DNA from: Stratiolaelaps scimitus
Lineage: Eukaryota > Arthropoda > Arachnida > Mesostigmata > Laelapidae
Direction of reading: 5' to 3'
Assembly: GCA_019614645.1 (NCBI GenBank)
Contig: JABWDB010000003.1
Location: 16,949,001 to 17,013,000 of the forward strand
Length of the DNA: 64,000 nt
Shown here: one piece after another, positions 59,278 to 64,000 of the stretch
Numbering within the stretch: position 1 is the first letter of the stretch
Layout: every line of letters starts with the position of its first letter
Program-made: the position numbers and the translations under genes
The notes under the pieces: model-generated
The model's database searches: none
What the model was told of the DNA's origin: nothing
The model's input: only the letters and a program-made list of their open reading frames with translations

Positions 59278-62200
59278 GACGCTGAATGCTTAAGACCCTG
59301 AATATCGACGCGATCGAGGGTATCGAATTGAAAGTGTGGCTGAGACCAACGAGGCCACCCACCCGGGGAATGGATTGCTACAACTGGATGAGGATGAACT
59401 CCGGGCAAGAATAAGCTTTTTTTGCCGGTGGAGAAAGTTCTGCGGTAGGTCGGGTAGTCTAGTCGACTGCGCTGACGAGTGAAGAGGAAACTATAATAAA
59501 TGGACCAAATTTCGCAGACCGATTTGGTGCTAGGGGAAGTATTTTGGTATCTTCGAAGCTTTGCTTCGTGCACACCATTTATTACCGCGTTTTAACTCAA
59601 TAATTGCAACCATCGTGCATGTGCAGTAATTCTTCATTAGGAAAAACCAGGTTTAAACCAATCAAGATTTGTTCATTCGTTTATTGTGCACCAATATAAG
59701 ACGGTTATTTGTGACGTTTTTGAGAAAACAAATACTCTCGGATAATGCGCAAGTTATAGCGTAAATTGATATTAGATTTCGTCTTATACAAAGCGGAATG
59801 TTGACTAGTAGATTAGCCGTGCCGAGTGGTTTTCGAACATCCTTGAGGATAATGCCAACCGTTGCAGCGGTGAATGATGCAGGCTCATTGATCATGTGTA
59901 GAGAGTACAACGCAGTTGTATAACAGAGTTGTGTAATGTGTGTCGATTTGTGTGGGTGAATTCACTATTCATATTGAATAGTGAATGACTTGAACTTGCA
60001 TTCGTTTGAATTTAGTTCGAGGTATCCAATGGTTCAAAGATTCCGTAAACGACCATCAGTTTATTCATTCAAATTCAAAAATACAAATCGCTTCAGCAGG
60101 TGTCGTCGTCAAGAAGATCTTGCTGATCACATTTTGCTCAAACGCCATAGAAGTCGAGGAGCCCTAGACACAGCATATGTAGGGCTCGAAACTACAGCCA
60201 CAAGTGCATGGGCCTAATTAGTTTGCTAGGAGCTTACAGAGATCGTCAGCACAAACTGATGACACGATCACCGCCTGGCGCGTCTTGAGTGTGAGATCAC
60301 TCAGGAAGACTAAGCGATCCTATTGTGGACAGCGCGATCGAAACCTAGGCAGGATAAAGAGAGACAGAGATAGAGAGAAATAGTCTAAACGCCCACAAAA
60401 ATCGTCTCCTATTGCTCTCCGAAAATAACTTCGGCAATAATTTGTCCCCTATTTCCGGCTTCTCCAAACAGCACTTCTTGGTATCTGCAGCAGTGGGATA
60501 GATGCATTGACCCGGCCAGGCTCCGTCTCCCCTCCGATGCTCGAACCCGAGGTAACAGAGTAACACCTACCCGGAAGCCAGACTCACGCTGTAACTATGG
60601 CGCCGGTGTCAGGGATGTCGGAGCCAATAAATGCCGCAGAGCTGCATCTTAGAACCGCAGATAGAGTGGCAGATTTTCAGATCTCCAACGAAGAGAATTA
60701 CCACGGTAAAGAGAAACAGAGGCACGGATCACCATCAGGCTTACGCTGGAAGCGTCCAACCAGAGGATGAGGAGACGCTAGCAAAAAGAAAAGAAAACTA
60801 GCAGAGAGAAAAATAAAGGTAGGCTAGGCCGCAGGATCGAATAGCTGGCGCTAACGTGAAGCGGTGCCGATATTGTGGCAATATCCAATGAGCAGACCAA
60901 TCGAGTAACATATAATACATGAATCACAGCATCACTGCTAGCGGCGGGAGGTAGAGGCAGTTGTGAAATTAGTAGAAGCAAAACTAATAGTGACGTTAGA
61001 CTCTGATATCCTATCTATTCCCCTAAACACTGCAGAGGTTTCGTGCCGCGTGGAGGCCTTGCACTCAGATAGCTTTCTCCTGAGAGGGTTGTCTAGAGCT
61101 TCTGAGCAGGCACACTTGTGCTGTTCCATCAACCATCGCTCTACCTTTTGGTGGTACGAAGTACGAATATCGTAGCGATTCGACGATTCAGAGAATCGCG
61201 AACACCCGAATCCTAGTAAATGCCTGACGCCTGTTAGGAAAAATACCTCCTCCCCGGGATTTATCGGCGCTGTCGCTTTGTAGTTGGTATCGTGCTGTCT
61301 CTCTTTCATACCTTCCTCGCCTTCGTCTCCATTTTCTATCTGGGTTGTCAACTGCTGGAAATGCTCTGTGAAACTACTTGTTAAGACGGAGAGAGAGAAA
61401 GAGGGAGAGGGAGAGAGAGAAGGCAATTGGATAAACGTGTAGCGGCTAAGACAACTAGGTGAGACAGTAAGGACCCCCTGCCTTGCTCCGACTACGGGAA
61501 ATAAAGCGGAGAGAGGTGTCACTTAGGCCACTTACGTAACCGCGTCCGGCAAATGGACGCGAGAGTGTAGCGACTGTTAACCACTTTCTCTACACCGAAA
61601 TGTATGATAAGCCACAGAGCGATTATAGGATGGCGGTCTATCGACTCTCGCTCTGATGCTATGAGACCATATGACAGAAGTCACTCATCTCAATCTCAGT
61701 CTAAGATTACCGGGTATTTTTGGCTTTCAAAACGACAGTTGTTCTGGTATATATCTCCCTCTGTCTCTTTCTCTGAGCGGGGCCGGCCCGTGCGGCTGTT
61801 TGTGCGTTCTTCTATCGGAAGATGCAGCCATTATATTGTGGATGCACAGCATGCCCAGCAGTAATAGGTGGGATTCGCAGATAGGACATGAGCGTTGAGC
61901 GCATATAGGCTAATACATATCTAAATTTGAATTGCTACACCGCAAAGCTGGACAAGGTGTATCATCTCGTGACGAATCATACCGTAATGCTGATAGGAGA
62001 ATTGCCACAGATTTACCCCATTTTAAAAAAACGATTTTTCTATACGAAACCTGTTTCTTTGCAGAGTTTTGCATTATTCGAAAAATGGATATATAAAGCT
62101 ATCAAGATTTCTGGACAAGCAAAATCCATGGTATGGACATAAAAAAAATACCCTGTTATATATCGACACAGAGTTTGTATTGACTAATAGATAATTGTGA

Positions 62201-62564
62201 GCTTTCTTCACTACTTTTGTGGCTTGCTACATGAACAAGTTTGAAAGGGTGTCCTTCGAACATGAGTAGATACGTTCCACACTTGTCAGTGCGCTACGAC
62301 TAGTTCTCAAGGTTGTCTGAATGCGTAGCAATATCATAATACAAACTTGTGACATAGCGGTAACAAAGTATGCGAACACTCGTAGAGTTGGTGGCTCGGA
62401 CACCCAGCGTCTAGACCTCTGCTCTACACTAGAAAATTTCTGGCAGTGAACAGTGGTCGTTAAGTATCGCATTCGCAAAAACTGAAAAGGCTGAGAACAC
62501 CACCGATCTATTCTATCATAAGATGACCTCACGCTGCTTAGTTTACGGTATTTAATATAAGCAG
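59278..62564. other. anonymous stretch
   Basis: The longest open frame of the window lies on the minus strand at 60938-61522 (194 codons, GTG start, Ser-rich, crossing a GA/CT-rich tract). It lacks any motif and is not called. No other element seen, apart from the hairpin at 59960. Confidence 0.4.
59960..59986. repeat. perfect 12-bp-arm hairpin, 3-nt loop
   Basis: ATTCACTATTCA and TGAATAGTGAAT flank TAT; near-complete palindrome of 27 bases. Confidence 0.85.
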
Positions 62565-62780
62565 CGCTAATATTATACAATACAATTCAAAGTGTGATTT
62601 ATTGACGGAACTCTAATTGTTACATCGCTTAAGTCCTCGTAGATAGTAACAGGCAAGAATAATGTCACCGTTCACAGTGCATTCGACAATAGCGCACCTT
62701 TGCTTGATTAGAATTATTCCCCAATATTACTTATACATTCTTAACAATTGTATACATTTCTGCATGTTCAAGTTATGGCA
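62565..62780 (-). repeat. dispersed repeat family, copy C (long copy)
   Basis: On the minus strand the blocks in order are GCCATAAC, TTAAGAATGTATAA, GCGCTATTGTC, TGTGAACGGTGAC, ACGAGGACTTAAGCGATGTA, GTTCCGTCAATAAA and TTTGAATTGTATTGTAT. This copy has a perfect AATAAA hexamer. It aligns over its whole length with copy F at 18.3 kb. Confidence 0.75.
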
Positions 62781-63150
62781 TTCTATTTTATGATCTCTAT
62801 TGAAAGCTTCATCACAGACGTGAATGAGCGAATTTCTTGAGGAGGGGCACCCCACCAGGTAGAGGGTAGGGTGTAGGCTGTGTAGGCGAGAATGTGCCTA
62901 CAAGGTTCATTTGAAACAAAGGGTATCCTAAATGGTAGCATGACGGTTAGAGCAACTGATGACGGGGATGAGTGGGAATCAGATTTCGGACGGAATTCTA
63001 CCGATATACAGAAGAACAGCAAGGGCTACAACAGCAGACGAGAGAACGTATCTAATAATTAATTTTGCGGGCTGACTCTCAGCCAAAATTTAACGACCAT
63101 GATACCGCGTTCGGCATTGGTTCATGAGACGGACCCAGAATTATAAATGT

Positions 63151-63236
63151 GGGCAACGGTAGGGATCGAACCCGTGCACCTTCGTGTCTCCTCCGATTGC
63201 CACGGCGCACATGAATGCACCACCAGAACACCGGGC
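63151..63236 (-). repeat. tRNA-like SINE or tRNA pseudogene
   Basis: On the minus strand, GGTTCGATCCC (63162-63172) is a perfect RNA polymerase III B-box. About 50 bases upstream, the segment GTGTTCTGGTGGTGCATTC resembles an A-box and D-loop, and CGCCGTGGCAATCGGAGGAG lies where an anticodon arm would be. T-arm pairing is poor (about three of five pairs) and no matching acceptor stem is found, so it is not a functional tRNA gene. A tRNA-derived SINE head is the likeliest reading. Confidence 0.4.
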
Positions 63237-64000
63237 TAGAGAGAACATATCTAGTCTAGTGTGCTAATGCGCCAAAAAATAGTGCGGCTCCAACTGTGTG
63301 TTCATATGCGCTCTGCTGTGCGATTCACATAAAAGAAAGCACAATATATTGTTTTTAGGTAAGTTTTTCACAACGCCGATAATGATAATAATGTTGATTA
63401 TAGACGGAATCGGCTCTCAATCCATGTTCGAAAAGTGTCGATGTTCGCTTTAATTTTAAATTTTATGCAAGAAATAATGATAATAATAATAATAATAGAA
63501 CTAATACTAATTGGATTATTCCCGAGTAACGAATGGACGAATTCGATGTCTAGCTGATACCGGAACTCTTCCCAAAGCGAGTTAAAGGATTACACTGTGG
63601 CAGCCCCTAACAAGGCCTGGTCTTTTTATCGCGCTGCTGTCGTCTGCCTGTTGTTGAGCTTTCGTCGTGTCGAAACGATACTTTAAACGAGTTCTATGTT
63701 TAGTGCCTATTACGTCAAAGCAACAAAGCAGCAGCAATATAGCGGGCTCGAAATGCCGACGAACATCGCCATAGTGTCGAACTAGAGCTGTAAGCATGAG
63801 AATTTTCGTTTGTGTGTGTGTGTGTATCTGACTGGTTTATGTAAAGTGTTTCCGAGCGGGAAGAAGCAACGTGAGAACGCTCCGAATTTCTGCTGGCTGA
63901 TTAGCTCATTTACTTGGTTTAAGCGTTTCTGGGCCGGTTCCAGACAACGAAGCGAAGAGACAAGACCGCGGACGCTCCATCAGTGGATGACGATCAACGG
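63237..64000. other. anonymous stretch
   Basis: Contains (AAT)n at about 63475-63497 and a (GT)n run near 63811-63824. No gene seen. Confidence 0.4.

Noticed and set aside
60938..61522. Longest open frame (194 codons, minus strand)
   Set aside because: It starts at GTG, crosses a GA/CT-rich tract, is Ser-rich and shows no motif; consistent with chance in 64 kb.
1..64000. CRISPR arrays, bacterial operons, ribosome-binding sites
   Set aside because: None present. Repeat and coding structure is eukaryotic throughout.

Overview
The window looks like non-coding, repeat-bearing DNA from an animal, most likely an arthropod. An arachnid such as a mite is my guess, not a demonstrated assignment. There are no operons or long open frames, stop codons are scattered through all frames, (TA)n, (CT)n and triplet microsatellites are everywhere, and Tc1/mariner and Ty3/gypsy remnants are present. 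The longest open frame is under 200 codons and no complete gene can be assembled by eye. The window is probably intergenic or a large intron, possibly with a few exons.

Region 1-6.5 kb is a graveyard of mobile elements. It holds a palindromic foldback with a (TA)n loop (2146-2315), an internally deleted Tc1/mariner copy with both terminal repeats and TA target duplications (2356-2935), a second near-palindromic foldback (4156-4376), and a decayed Ty3/gypsy element with recognisable gag, zinc knuckle, protease and reverse transcriptase pieces (4707-6420). The gypsy remnant ends at a perfect hairpin and a third TA-looped foldback.

Region 6.5-28 kb is mostly anonymous sequence with microsatellites. 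It has a perfect 23-bp-arm hairpin (8241-8293), a structured bulged hairpin (21341-21413), a few candidate coding segments (7366-7480, 16846-17238, 24160-24525), and three copies of a dispersed repeat family that I recognise only from this window.

Region 28.7-38.9 kb is rich in GC, CpG and triplet repeats (CTG, CCG, CAG) with many short open frames on both strands. This resembles a promoter and 5' exon neighbourhood, but I could not assign a gene. It contains another perfect hairpin (30737-30781) and a possible exon (36607-36816).

Region 39-64 kb starts with a rearranged Tc1/mariner copy: transposase fragments on the minus strand lie between two inverted copies of the element's 3' end (39882-40849). 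Beyond it are a candidate terminal exon (45669-45883), a few hydrophobic open frames of unknown nature, three more copies of the dispersed repeat, and a tRNA-like SINE or tRNA pseudogene near 63.2 kb.

The mobile-element and hairpin calls rest on motifs or base pairing that can be read directly. The coding-exon calls are weak and are scored accordingly.
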